Shown in pieces: positions 1 through 12,995 of a stretch of DNA of 64,000 nucleotides. The stretch covers positions 8,649,501-8,713,500 of the forward strand of contig NC_046676.1 in the NCBI RefSeq assembly GCF_003369915.1, in the 5' to 3' direction. The stretch is from Drosophila miranda. Lineage: Eukaryota; Arthropoda; Insecta; Diptera; Drosophilidae. A program made the translations under genes and the position numbers. Numbering within the stretch: the stretch's first letter is position 1; each line of letters begins with the position of its first letter. Under the pieces are notes generated by a model. That model had not been told where the DNA came from. It searched no databases and was given only the letters and a program-made list of their open reading frames with translations.

Positions 1-2400
1 GGCTCAGCCCGGACCTCCTTTTTGCCAATTTGGCATTCGCAAAGGGAGTGAGAGGAGAAAAAGAGAATGAGAGGGAGAAAATATTACATATGTACATACA
101 GAAATTGGGAAAGCCCTGAATGTGCGCCCCCGCCCACCCCAAGCAGACACTAAAATATGCATATATGTATATTCCGAATAATTCAAATGCTTTTCCATTG
201 AATTTATGCGAAGAACGGAGATTCCCCTTGGCAGATCGACGATACTTTTTTTACTCCTGCCTTGACAGACAAATGCTACTCGATGAAAACAAACAAAAGT
301 CAATGCAACTCGGAGGCGACAATGGGATGGTGTTCTCCGGTCTGGACAGACTTTCTGGCTGGCATAAATCAAATCTATTCTGCATTTGTATCCTCCGCAC
401 CCCGCGCAAAGTCCTACAGAGACTTGAACTTGCTCCGGGTCCAAGAAAATAAAGTTATGGAGTGGATAAATGTTGCAAGAGTGGAAAAGTTTTGCCGGGC
501 AAACAATCTGAGCAAATCTTGCTTAAACATATTGAATTGAAATGTAAACGCTTCCTGAGATTACCCCCACTAGCCACCGGAGAATAAGCCAGTCTGGCGG
601 CCAAGGCCGTTTCATTCAAATCTCTTAAGGATACTCTGGCTGATAAGTGGGACTGGAGACACGGCTCTGGCCATTTGCTAATTACAAACCAGAATGGAAA
701 ATGTACGCTTATTCCTTTTATGCGACTGGGAATACCCTGCACACCTAAAGTATTGAATTGAGTCCTGAGCCCAGGGAATTGACTTTAGCAGAAAAAGATG
801 AAAGACTAAAAAGGAAATTACAAGCTATGTAGCAATCGCTATCACCCCTTCCACTTCCTTCACTAATGCTACGGTATCAATAGCGTCGAGAAACGCGTCT
901 TAGTGGCACTACCAAGTGTATGTGTAGATGCGAGTGCGCTCAATAAAGTAAATGAAAGTGTTTCACAAGTGCTACAAAGACCAGTTGGAGGATGATGAAG
1001 AGCAGGGGGAGGACACACCTGTCCGACCTCCACCCCTCTCTGGCCAACCTCCGTCCCTGTCTAGCCATCACTTTACCTGTCCGTCTGGCAGTTGAATGCC
1101 ATTTATAATGGAATGCCTGCCTGGCTTCCAGGCGACGCAATGGCAGCTTTCAAAGTTGGAGGAACTTTTTAAGTGTTTGGCCAAACACGGAGACAATCAA
1201 TGCAATACGTTTTGCGTGGATTTAACAAAACTTAACAAATGGGCGAGTAATTGGCAGTGGCCTCACCAGAGCTTGGTGTGCCTGGAGTACGGGGCGTATG
1301 GGTGATGCGATGTAGGAGCACGCTCTGGCGGCATCTTATTTCGCTGCATGGCTCGTTATGGCGGTATTGAAATAGAAATTGGATTTGCCAGACATTAAAT
1401 GAATCACGGTCGGGGCATTCGATTTCAAGATTTTCCCAGCTTACTCAGACTTTTCTCGCTGTCGTCTGCAGCGTCTGCAATGTCAAGCACTTGGGATTTG
1501 TTTGCTTCGCCTGATTGCGATTGCAGCCAGCTGAAAGGTCGCACTCCTCCTCTCCTCTCCATCCACTCGGCCGTAATCAAATTGTTTGGCCCAAGTGCGG
1601 AAGCTCCACGAACAAGCCACTCATCTTAGATAAACGACAGGCAATGAATTTGAAGCCAGAAGGATAACAAAAAGTTGGTCCTCGCCAAATATGCACATCT
1701 AGAATGCGTATACGCAAAACCCACCCACTCAGTAGCTTGTTAGCTGATTCACGGCGCAAACTATTCATCCAGCCAATAGTTCAACTCATCAGCAACAGAT
1801 TGAGTCTGTGGCGAGTTGAATATCCAAGTTGAGGAAAGCTTGCTTTTGGGGTCAAACATCTATCGATTTGCCAGCGCCAGCACCAGCGCCAGAGCCAAAG
1901 CCTTTGTCGAGTCCTTTTTGCACTTTGCTGACTTTAAGTGCCCATACCGTCCCCGGGACTCACACTAAACGTTGTCGTTGGGCCTTCTCTTTATCTCTTT
2001 TCCTTCGCCAACCACCCCTTCTGACCCTTAGTAATTGCATGGCCCGGACTATTATTATGTGCTAAAAGTGTTGTGTGGCCCCACAGGGCAGGGAGATTGG
2101 CAGGCAACCAACAAAATGGAGGAGAACTGAAAAGCTCAGGCGCAAGCAAAGCAAAGCACAACAGAGTAGAGCAGCGCAGCGCTCAGCATTAACATTATAA
2201 ATTTTGCGATGTGCTGGCAACGCCATATACTCCCACTCGTAGTCGTAGATGGAGATAATCACGTTCAGAGCAGATGGCGGGTCACCCACTGAATGCCCTG
2301 TAATTTCTTCTCTCAAAGATTGAATTCAAAGGCAGATGAATCATGGAGAGGTGAAACGAGTTGCTGCAGGGCGGCTGGACTGTTTTTAAAGTTTAATTAA

Positions 2401-2520
2401 ACTGCTTGCGTGAGTGAACTACAAAGGGCAAGCAGGGCAGAAACTGCTTACAGAGAAAAGCATTCAAGAACGGGGCTTACTTATCGGGGCAAGCAGGGCA
2501 TGAACTGCTTGCGGGAGCAC
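2401..2520 (+). repeat. short imperfect direct repeat
   Basis: The block GGGCAAGCAGGGCA followed by an AACTGCTT word occurs at about 2,426 and again at about 2,487. A further ACTGCTTGCG word lies at 2,401 and at about 2,505. This is a local duplication with a unit of about 60 bases and some divergence. No function is evident. Confidence 0.6.
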
Positions 2521-5500
2521 AGCAAAACTGATGGAAGGACACGACATAGATAGATGGGGGAGCGGTGACACATCGTTTATCAAGTTTTTGGTGACCACAA
2601 TGTAAATGGGTGACCCCGACATAGGCTTAAAGCCTTTAAGTTTACATTGAACTTCATTAGTGACCCCGAGATCTGATTTTTGTTGCTCCCAAATCATCTA
2701 TCAATGATGAGAGCTATATTTAGAGGATGATGACAGGCAGAAGTTGTTACCAAATGTAAGGAACTCCCCTTGATACCCTATCTCGAGGCTTCTGCCCAGC
2801 CCAGCCGACGCCCTCATGTGGGCGTGTGTGAGGAGCAGACTTTGCTTTTATCTGGCAATTTCAGGCACTTGATTTGAATTTACGATTGCCGCTTATTGCT
2901 TTCTTTTGGGGCTACGCTCCTCCTCTGGGCGCAACAGTTGCCAGGCAGGCCGTATATGTTTCCTTCTCTCCCTCGAGCACTGTCTGGGATTGATTACATG
3001 GACATAATTACGCATGCTGTGCATGGCTGGAGCGGAGTAATGTCCCAGTGCCACAGCAAATAACTTATGGCCTGAGACGGGGCTGATTCATCTGGACAGA
3101 TTTTTCGGGGTGGGCTGTGGCTGCCTCTCCTGATTCCTTATTTCAGTCACAGCACTTTTCCGGCACATTTCTAATTATTCTCTACTCTCACCTGATGATG
3201 TTTCTGCCCACCTGTTCGACATTTGTGCTGCCTCTGGCTTCTGGGCCTTGGCATTATTTAATTGTTAATTTGTATGCTTCCGTTTATTGAAAAGGCCTCC
3301 TGTTCGAGGGAAGTTTTCACTGGGGTCAGCACAAAAAGCCCCCTCCAGACCAGCGTGTCCGTTGCCAAAAAGCAATTAACAAATGTGGCAAGCTGAGTCA
3401 ACTGCTGTGGCAAGCGGCAGAGCGCTATCTGTGTGGCAGCTTGGGTGTACATGAGGGAGTGGGTGTGGGCATGAAAATGAAGGCAAAACATTTCATTTTC
3501 AGCTCGTTTGTGGAAATCTCCCTCTAAGCCGCTACATGGCAACTCTTTGAATCCCTTCCACTTGGTCATGGGGATTAATTCTGATCCACTCAACCGTCTT
3601 CAGTTGAGGCTTCTGTGCATAGCCCCACGTACTCGTATGCTATTATTGATTTTTCTGCCCAAAAAACATTTCATTTGACCTGTTTTACCACTTGCCGCTC
3701 TTGATGAATGCTAGAATTATGTGTAAAATTTTCCGCACCCCTAGGTGGGTGGCTAAAGCATCTAAGGATATCGGGAAATTGACAGGCTGCCAAGAGGCTT
3801 CGTTCGGCTTCCTTGACCTGTCACACACATGCCCTGGCCCTGCCCACTCCCACTCCCTCTCACTCTCTCGCCCCTGCTTCTTGCGGCATTCCAGTTTATG
3901 ATTTCGTTTATTGATTTCATCTCTTTCACCCTAGTACACCCCCCTGCCCCATGTTGAAAGCGGAAGCACTTAAATTCCTGCCGTGTTTCCGTTAGCCAAC
4001 CTAGCGACACATTGCCGTCTTCATCCACCGCCTCCTCCTGCCGTCTTGGCATTCTCTTATAAGCCAAAAATCATGACAAGGAAACGAACTCATTCTCGCA
4101 GTGCCAGCGGCCATTGATTGGGCTGATTCTTTCCAAGACACGGTCGAGGAGGGGCCGATAACGAGAAGCAGAAGGAGAACGGGCCCTGTGGCATGTGGCT
4201 TGGCCACATGCGGTGCACCGCAAGTGAGCATCGTGCTGGGAGTGGAGGCTCCTCCTGCTGCCTCTCTCTCCATTTGCGGCACTGCAGATGCTTATCCTCT
4301 CTGCAGCTGTGCTTCCTGGGAATTGAAGTATAGATTACAACGTCCAATTAGTGCTGACCATGCCTCAAGTATTTTGATTTGCAATATTTTTGATTAATTG
4401 GCTTCAACGAAGGGGTACTTCTAGGGGATTTGCTTAGCTTAGCCACATTTCTCGATAACCTTTATTTAATGTGGTATCCCTTTTGGCCCGATTTTGTACA
4501 GGATCCGAAACCTGCAATCCTCTTTCGGATTCGAGCTTCCCGCTTTACTTACTCGCAGCCTTGGAGCCATTTTTTTGTTCCTTCATTCGATTTTTTGCAG
4601 CTTTATTCTGTGGCCCAGGACCAGGTTCTTCCTGGCTGTGGCTGTGGCTCTGACTTGACACAAGCTAACATGTTTGGCTTGCTAACACGCCTTGTACGAG
4701 CCGTTGTTTGCCCACAGCCACACACAAATAACGGTTCCTGCTCCACAGACACATCCTTCTGCCACTGCCACTGCCACTGCCCCATACCAAGCCCATTCCA
4801 TGGCACATCCTCTGCTTGTCCCATCATCCTCATCGCAGCTTTCGCCCCAGGGAAGGGAAACTTGTATCGCAGTACCCACAACTATGTGTACCGTTAAAGG
4901 TCTTTTCCCCTCCGCTTGTCATGGCGCCCTCCTTGGGCGCCTTGTGCTCCTTGTCCTTCGCCTTGCCTTTCCTTTTCTCTGCCTCATTTTCATTTAATGT
5001 TTTACAGTTAAACTGTTGCTTTGCAATGCTTGGGCTCTCATTCCGCCTCGTCTCCCTCCTGTTGCTTTTGCTGTTTCCGTTTTTTCTTTTGGCGCTTTCT
5101 TTCGCTGCTGGGGCCTGGCCGTTTCCCAGTTTCCCACTTTCCCAGTTACTCGTTACTCATTTCCGTTTCCGCTATGCCGAGAGCCGTTGCCAACTGTTAT
5201 TGTTGCCCTCTGTATTGCTCGCCTGAGAGCTGCCACCTGTCTCTTCCGCTTTGTTCCCTGCCCTTCCCTTTCTTCAGGGTCCACGGTCCACAGTCCGTTT
5301 CGTTCTCTCCTCAATTAACTCGAAAGTCGTCTATTTCGGCTGCGGTGAAGGGTTGTTGTACAGTTCTTGGGGGTGGCCACAATAGTAATGCTGCAATATT
5401 GCGAAATTATTTATAATTTTATCATGATAAAGATACTGCTCCACCTGCTCGTCCTTCTCCTCCATCCTCCTCCTCGGTACCGCACAGATTTAATATTTAT

Positions 5501-5718
5501 ATCGTACGCTCACTGATTTCATGATTTTCAAGATTTTCATTATTGATTTTCTCCTCGAGAGGTCTTAGGGGTAGAAAAGTTTACTCACTTCTTTGTTGTT
5601 GTCTGCAGGATTTTTCATTTTCCTTCACAGCACGTTTTCACACATCAATTGTTGCTTCCCGTCTGTCAAGGACACGCGTGGTCTCCCAATCATACAGTCT
5701 CTTTCAATCCCTCCCTCC

Positions 5719-5744
5719 CTCCCTCTCTCTCTCTCTCTCTCTTC
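5719..5744 (+). repeat. CT/CCCT microsatellite
   Basis: A run of CCCT units passes into an uninterrupted CT dinucleotide tract. On the other strand this reads as GA repeats, which can bind GAGA factor. It lies in the gene-poor part of the window. Confidence 0.8.
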
Positions 5745-8700
5745 ATAAAAAACTTTTCTATTTCCGAAACGAAAAACTTTCCCAGTGAATGAAAGGTCGA
5801 GCCATTGTCACTCCTGTCCCTCTTTTCCCACTGCTGCCACAATTTTCTTTTACAATTGAGCAATTTCTGCCTATAAATGGCGAGCGGAACGAAAAAACAA
5901 AACAAAAACCGAGTTTGGCTCTAATCTCCGTGCCTGCAGCTGATGCAGCAGTCCCCCTGCCACCTTTCTGCTGGTGACAGCGATGACGACGACGATCGGG
6001 TCTCATATTCGAATCAATTTCTATTTCAATTTAGAGTTTTTCTAGCAAATGGCCGGCTTTTATTGGATAAACTTGGGAATTGCTCTTTAAACGATTTATG
6101 CCGTGGAAAATTAAAGATGGTCAACGATAGAATGGCTATAACTTTTGCGGTGAGAGGACATTATTATTGTAAAGAATCTCAAACAAAATCAAGGCCTTTT
6201 AGAGGGCAGCATCAACCCAAAGGTTGTCCATCATCAGATTTCTTTAGACCCCTGCAAAGCATTGAGTTTTCCGTTTCATTTGCCAAAATTTACATTGCTT
6301 TCTTTGAAACTTATTCTGTCTCTTTTTTGAGTATTTACTTTTCCACCCTTTTCATCTGCTTCTCGAAGTTGCCTTCTACAATTATGGCAAACAAATAGAG
6401 TGATTTTCCCGGTGATTTTCCCCCTTGCTCCAGCCATTTCCCCATCTATTTGTATTTGTCTTTACACTTGACCTTTTTGCCACTTCTCAATTTGGGCTCG
6501 CAGGCAGGTCCTTCTGTTTGGCTCTTGATTATTTGCACGCAACATTAGCTGGCTGGCTGGCAGCTAGCCTAATGATTTGAATTTGTTGCATGCTGAAGGT
6601 GGGTTCACGTGGCAGACACAGCGTCGCTAATTCGGTGGGGCTCACATTTGTGTACATAATTCTTGGGAATTTCCTCCGTTTCGTCACAAGTTTCATTATA
6701 TGACCTGAATTTGTAATCAAAAGGAATAACAGACAAAACCTGCGCACTTACATATTTGTATGGGGCACGTGTCGCTCTGTGTGAGTCGTGTGGCTTATTG
6801 GGAAGAGTCGTCGGCGTCGTCGTCGCTTATCCCCACTCACTTATGGCTCTCCCTCTCGAGCCCCCCAGTGCTATTACTCATGTGCTTTTCATATGCTCTA
6901 TTGGATATTGCGTGAATATCTGGAGGAGATGTTCCCGCCTACGCAATTCTCCAGAAAATCTTCACTTCCAATGGCTCAATGGTGCAATTATTTTGGTGGA
7001 AGAATAAATTGCTTGAGTGATTTTACGAAAATACTGAATTCATCCAAGAAGTAGTAGGCGTATTGCCTTTTTTTCCCCCTTTACCACTTTAGAATTGATT
7101 TACATTAATTCCGGCTAAAATCTCCTGGATAAAAGTACTAGTAAAGCAGAACAATCTCTTTTCTCTCTACTCATTTGTATGCAGAACGCGTAACGCTTTC
7201 GAGGGCCCAAAGGCCCTCCCTCTTGCCACTGGTTCCTGTACTCTCCTGGGGAGCTCAGTTGCCGCTCGCCAAATTGAAAAGAATTGTCTATCTTTCTGGC
7301 AGTTTTGTCAACGCAAATTGGCAGCTGCCGCTGCCTGGCTCGATGACTCGATGGGGATAAGTTTTCTGAAGGGCACAGCGAAACAAGTGCACGGGGGGGA
7401 GTAATTAGGTGTGCTTGTCCCTGTCAATCTGCAAATAATACGAATAAATTGTTTTCGCATGCAGAACAAGATGGAAGGGACCTTGAAATATATTGCGAAT
7501 AATGCATTTGTGGCATCATCAACGCTGTCTGCCACAGCAATAAACGGAACACAATTGGCCACTTAAGCTGCGGCAAGGTGTGGCATAAACTGGAACCAGC
7601 AAAGGTATCCCGTATCCCGTGTCCGTCCGTGCCTTTCCGTTGGCTCTCCGCCCCTGCTGTGTTTGAGAATTTATGTGCATTTTCATTGAAACATCTTTAA
7701 GAGTAAATGCTCACGTGGCGGTATCAGCATTTCAAAGGCATTCTCATTTAATTTCAGCATTTTCCTTCCCTGTTTTATTTTTTTCGATGTGAAGGCTTGT
7801 TGCCCACCGAAAAGTATCCTGGCTTTCGCTTGATTAGGCTTTCGTTATACCGAAGCTGCTGTAGTGGCTAACAAATTAAAAGCATATATACTCGTATATT
7901 CGTCTGATGGGCACGGTGATACCCTAAATCTATGGAGGGGACACAGATGCAGCATCCGTAGTGCTTTGCCTTAGCCTAAGCCAACCCCTGCGCATGCCGC
8001 CACGTGAGCAATTAAAATGGAATTAAAGCAAAGGCGGCGATTGGGAAGAGAAGAGCGGAACAGAGTTTCGCTTTGATGCACGCTATAACAGAGAAGAGCG
8101 GCGACAGACAGAGCGTCAGAGTAGCGCACACATCCACCGTTAACTGGGCGACAATCAGAGAAGCACACTCTCCCACTCTCACATAAAGCCCAGCCCAGCC
8201 CAGCCGAGGGGCTGCGCTTTTAAGCTGCACTGAAGCGTAACAAACGCAACGAAGGAAGCGAAAGGTGTGCACTGGAAGCAGGAGGAAGCGAGAAGCAGGA
8301 CGACAAGCGACCGACTTAAGCGACTTACTTTGTCTATTTTATTGGACAAAAGCCTTTGTGATGCGCAACGTTTTTATCTATTTTTTACACTTCTCCAAAG
8401 AGCAGAGAGACCTTTGGCTAGTTGGTTTGCCACTTTACTCGTAGTAGCTTCGAAGAGTAGCAAAAGCTTCGGTCTTCGAAACGACCACTTCATTCTCGTT
8501 TATATTCCCATTTTTATTTTTATTGTAGCTTATAGCTTGATGCAACGGACTGTGCCATAAATTCCTTAGCTGCGTGTGTGCCGCCCCAGTCATACTACAG
8601 CCTCTCTGTCTCTGTCTCTCACACTCTTCGCGGGCATCACTTATTAATTAGAGCACGAGAACTCGCAACGCGACTAAACTTTGTTCATATCGCTCACTGA

Positions 8701-11700
8701 ATAACCAGCTTGTGGCAGGGAGGGGTGAAAGCAGAGAAAGTCGAGAAAAAATCCTTGGGGCGTGAGTGCGAGTGTATGGCTCTGTGTGGAAACTATAGAC
8801 ATTATATATGTGCATACATATACATATGGATATCCTGTAGCCACGAAGGATAGTGCGAGTGCGGATTCAACATACCATCCGGACGCCTGGGACTCCACCC
8901 ACCTGTGCCGGACCTGTGGCATCGTATCGTCCATTTAGTGAAAAGGAGTCCTGTATAATTATTTCATGCTGCTGTTTGCGTTGCGAATAGCCAACCCCAA
9001 CTCCACTGTGCTGAGGGGCGGGGTAGAACTGCGGCACAGAGCAGAACCAATCCAATATGCATGCCAAATGTTTGTGTTTCAGTGTGTCGGTGTGAAAGCT
9101 TTGCGGCGTGCCCACAGAGTACTTTAAAAGGGGCCAACGTAGCAAAAAAAAAATATAGTTGAAAAGTTAAAGTTGAACAATCCCAGTTTTCATTTGAAAT
9201 TCCCTTTTCAAAAGAAGTTTTACCCTGAAGTTTCTGCCACAGAACTTGGACAAAAGCACTTCCTTTTTGCCGCACGCCCCTGGCCAAACTTAACCATCAC
9301 GTTTGGTCTATAAAACCAGCTTTTCCATGTGTGTTTTCCCCATATGCAAACGTTTCTCTATTTTCCCCTCTGTTTGAATGTACCACATGTGTGTGAGTGT
9401 GCTTGTGTGTGGAAGTCTTGTTTGTGTTTATTAGTCGCCTGTGTGTCTGGATTGATGGCGTGTGTCAGAAGCCGTGCGGACGCATACGCTTTAAGCGAGA
9501 AACAACCTTTGCAATGCTGGACAAAGTCTTTAATGGGATTTGCATATTGAGCAGGGGCACGTGGAGTCCAGTCCGTTTGGGACTGTTTCAAATTGATATG
9601 GTAATGGCTGGCGTTAAAAATTAGGTTTGTACATAAGTTCTTTAACTGGATTAAGCAATTGATCTGCCTGTTGCTGCTGCTCTCCCTCTATTCTTAACGC
9701 AACTTTCATTTATCTCTCTTTTCCATTCGATCGTATAAGCTTTCTGCAAGCCATACCACACTCTTGTGAGCTTTTTTCGGATGTCACTTACTAAACTTTC
9801 TCTCCTCTCCATGGGTTAGTGCTTTTGCCATAACAACTGATCACTCCTCTTGTGGGAGAGGGCAGTAAAAGCTTCGTGCCTCGCTAGAGCACACTACGCT
9901 CTATGTTTTTTTTTATGTTTAGCAATTTGGAGTTTGTTTTTATTTCTGTAAATATTACTTGGGGATCCCGAGGAGTCCCGGTTTATGCAAATACTTATAT
10001 ATTTCACTGCTCGAATAGTATGTGAAATTTCTGGTACAACTTTTAGTTCTCTTCTCCCATTTCTGCTTTTGCGCTTCACTGGCGTCGTAATTTATTTGAT
10101 TATGGGTGGAAAAGGAAACGAGAATGGAAACGGAATGCCAGCTGTGGAATGTGCTCGTAGCTCTTGCAATTCAAGAACTGAGAGCATCGCTGCGAATAGT
10201 TCTTCATTTGATGGCATCCTTCACCCTCGGGGAGCTCGGGAAAATGGTTCAAATTGTTGCCTGCATTTTGCATCTGGGCAACTGCCAAATGGCAAACAGC
10301 TGTGAAAAAGCTACACAAAAAGACGGACAAGAATAAAGTCAAACAAGGACATAAACACACACACAGACAGATCCAAGCGCTGGGGCAACAGTTTGTTTGT
10401 CTAAGTGCTGAAAACTGGCGCCACGTGCAGCTGAAACAATTCCACGGGCAATGTTTGCATTCTAGATGAGCATGAGGAGAGAGGAGTAGAGTTAAGGTAG
10501 GCGGTGCATTCAACAGGAGTGCGGAATAAAGTGAAACCACCTGGGAGTCGCTTTAAATATTTAGTCAGGCCATGAGACTCACTTAGCTAATAAATCCCTG
10601 GCTTTTCCTCTCATCCACCAAGGAGGCGTTTTCAACGAGGCCCCCGCAACAACAACAACAATCGGATCCCAACACCATCAAGGCAGGCAGGCTAGGCCAG
10701 GCCAGGCATCATGCGGCTAATTTGGGACAATATTTGGCGGCTTTTGTGGTTTTTATGGGGACCAGGCCATATGCATGTCGGCGTCGTTTGTGCCAACAGC
10801 ATCACCATCAGCTCATAGCGCCACAGAATCGGAGGAGTGGCGTCCAAGTGCCAGAGCAGTTAGTGGCAGCACAAAAAGCGGCTATGGCACGCGAGGCAGT
10901 CCACATTCAGTCCGGGTACTCAGGCGGAAACGGAAGTGACAGTGTATGAAAAAGACAGATAGCGAAGCAGTAAGAGCGAGGGACTGGCACTGGCACTGGC
11001 ACCGCAGGTATTAGGAAAGCAGAAGAGCAGGACGAAATATACATGAATAAGAAACACATTCAGTAATGCGTAGCAATTTTATCGTTATCATCACATAACA
11101 GCAGATAGACGTATACATAAAATTGCATTGGATTTCTGTTGAAATTCAGGAATATGGAAATTTCTTTTATATCGTTGAAATGTGAACCAAGGATTAGGTT
11201 CTATATCAAAGCATTCGTCTAAGAATCGCAAAAGTAGCGGAAAACCAAATTAAATCATTCTTATCCTATCTTAAGTGAAGGAAATGTGTTCTTCTCGACT
11301 TTTTCACCACGCGACCACACGGCCACGTGACCACTCTGGGCATTCATAAGTAGTAGAGCCAATTAACATTTTCCTTCGTGAATGGCAGGTTTACTGGTGC
11401 TTTCCCCTCACCCATATTCAGATCTAATCCAATTGATTTATAATCTGCCACCCAACGAAATTTTCCGAAGAGAGTTCTAAGCAGCGGATGCCATCAAGGC
11501 CAAGGAAAACTATGCCAACCGGCGGGATTCCTTTAAGCCGCTGTCTGCTCCATTTTATTACACTCTGAATGTATCGCTGAGCACCAGCTGAGCACCCCAC
11601 ACCACGCGCCACCGTTTGACCATTATTTATATTGTGTTAAGCCCTTTAGTACATCCTTATGCGCTGAGCTGTTCCGCTGTCCTTTGCCAAACCCCGACAA

Positions 11701-12881
11701 GGCCAACACTCGACCCTTAACCACGAAGCGAAGAGGCGGACACCAAAGGCACATGTTGCGGTGACGATGGCATAGGAGGAGAAGCGGAGAAGAAGAGCGG
11801 CGGGGCAGCGGCGGGGCAGCGGCGGAAGCGGATGAGGAGAAAGGAAGAGCAAGGACAACAGTGCAAGCGATGTCTGCACTGTGCACCCGACCGACCCGCA
11901 GACCGAGGACATGGCCGGAGAGACATTGGAACGTGTCTAAAAGCCGTGAAAAGTGCACGTAAACTGCAAATTGCCGCTAATAGAGTGCAAACAGCTGAAG
12001 GCGGATGCTGTTTTTCGCCGGGAGGCGGAAGAGCGCCTTTGAAAGCGGAAGCTGCGATTGATGGAAATTCACTTACAAAGGCCGAGGAAAACTTCCCCCA
12101 AACGGAAATTGCATTCACTGCAGATTCAGGTCCTGATCAGATGAGGCCTCTCAATCAATATTGCAAATATCCTGCAGCCAGCTTGCACCTGCGGCGCTAT
12201 CACTCCTCTGGAGAAGGGCCTCCCCTGTTAAATATCGGCCATAGTGCCCCACCTTCGTATTTAAATGGGGCCAAAGACATATTTTGGAGCTACCGAGAAA
12301 CAATTTGCCATCCAGATTCCGCCTGCAGCCTCTCACAGAGTGCCAAAAACAATTTTCGACACAATTTTACGCTTGCAACACTAACTGGCAGCCACTGCGG
12401 TTGGCAGGGGTAAACGAATTTGGGGAATGGGTCCATATAAATTTAATTAGAAATGCGGAAGCTATATGGAGGGAAAAAGGAGCAACAAGTTTGGAAAGTG
12501 AGAAACCATTGTCGTTACCAAAACTTAAATTTTCATTCCTGCTGATGCGTATAGCGTATCGCTGTGCCCCAATCTTAAGTCTTCTGGGAGTTGAGTTTCT
12601 TTTGGAGGGGCACGCGAGGCGTATGCGTAACGAAGGCAGATGCCCCAAGTGCCGAGAGGTGAATTCAGTCAAGGCAGTGCTTAAGACCCCCCTTCAAGAA
12701 AATGAGAGAGAGGCAGCTTTCGCTCTTGCCGGGACCGAGTATGTTTTCGTTTACTATCTGGGCCTCTCTAATGTTAACAGCATGGCGGGAGAGAAAGTTC
12801 GCTATGGAGAGAGGGAGCGAGAAAGCTCAGTTTGTGGCAAGCTGAAAGCTCCACGACATTGTTGCAAGCTCTCAGTATGAC

Positions 12882-12887
12882 TTTATT
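12882..12887 (-). terminator. inaC: inaC polyadenylation signal
   Basis: A canonical AATAAA reads on the minus strand 109 bases after the inaC stop codon. It is the first such hexamer after the stop, so it is the likely 3' end signal. Confidence 0.6.
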
Positions 12888-12995
12888 TGTATCCAGACTC
12901 GTCTCTAGGCTTTCAGCTTTTATCCGTATTAGCTGAGAAATATTTCAGCTTTTTTTCAAACCTAAATTAAGAGCTTTCTTTAAGCCATAGAATCT

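Larger units (their letters stand above)
1..12995. other. 13-kb stretch with no convincing gene
   Basis: No open frame here has the composition, splice sites or family similarity of a real exon. The two longest plus-strand frames (about 11,832-12,413 and 12,284-12,880) read as random translation. The stretch holds CT, CA and GA microsatellites, a short duplicated block near 2,400-2,510 and many pyrimidine-rich tracts. It lies 3' of inaC. In D. melanogaster the second classical PKC gene, Pkc53E, is close to inaC, so part of this DNA could be a Pkc53E intron or 5' region; no Pkc53E coding exon is visible, and that is only a guess. Confidence 0.6.

Noticed and set aside
11832-12880. Two overlapping plus-strand open frames of 193 and 198 codons
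   Set aside because: No recognisable domain, no splice context and composition like translated noncoding DNA. A 5' UTR is possible but not a protein gene.
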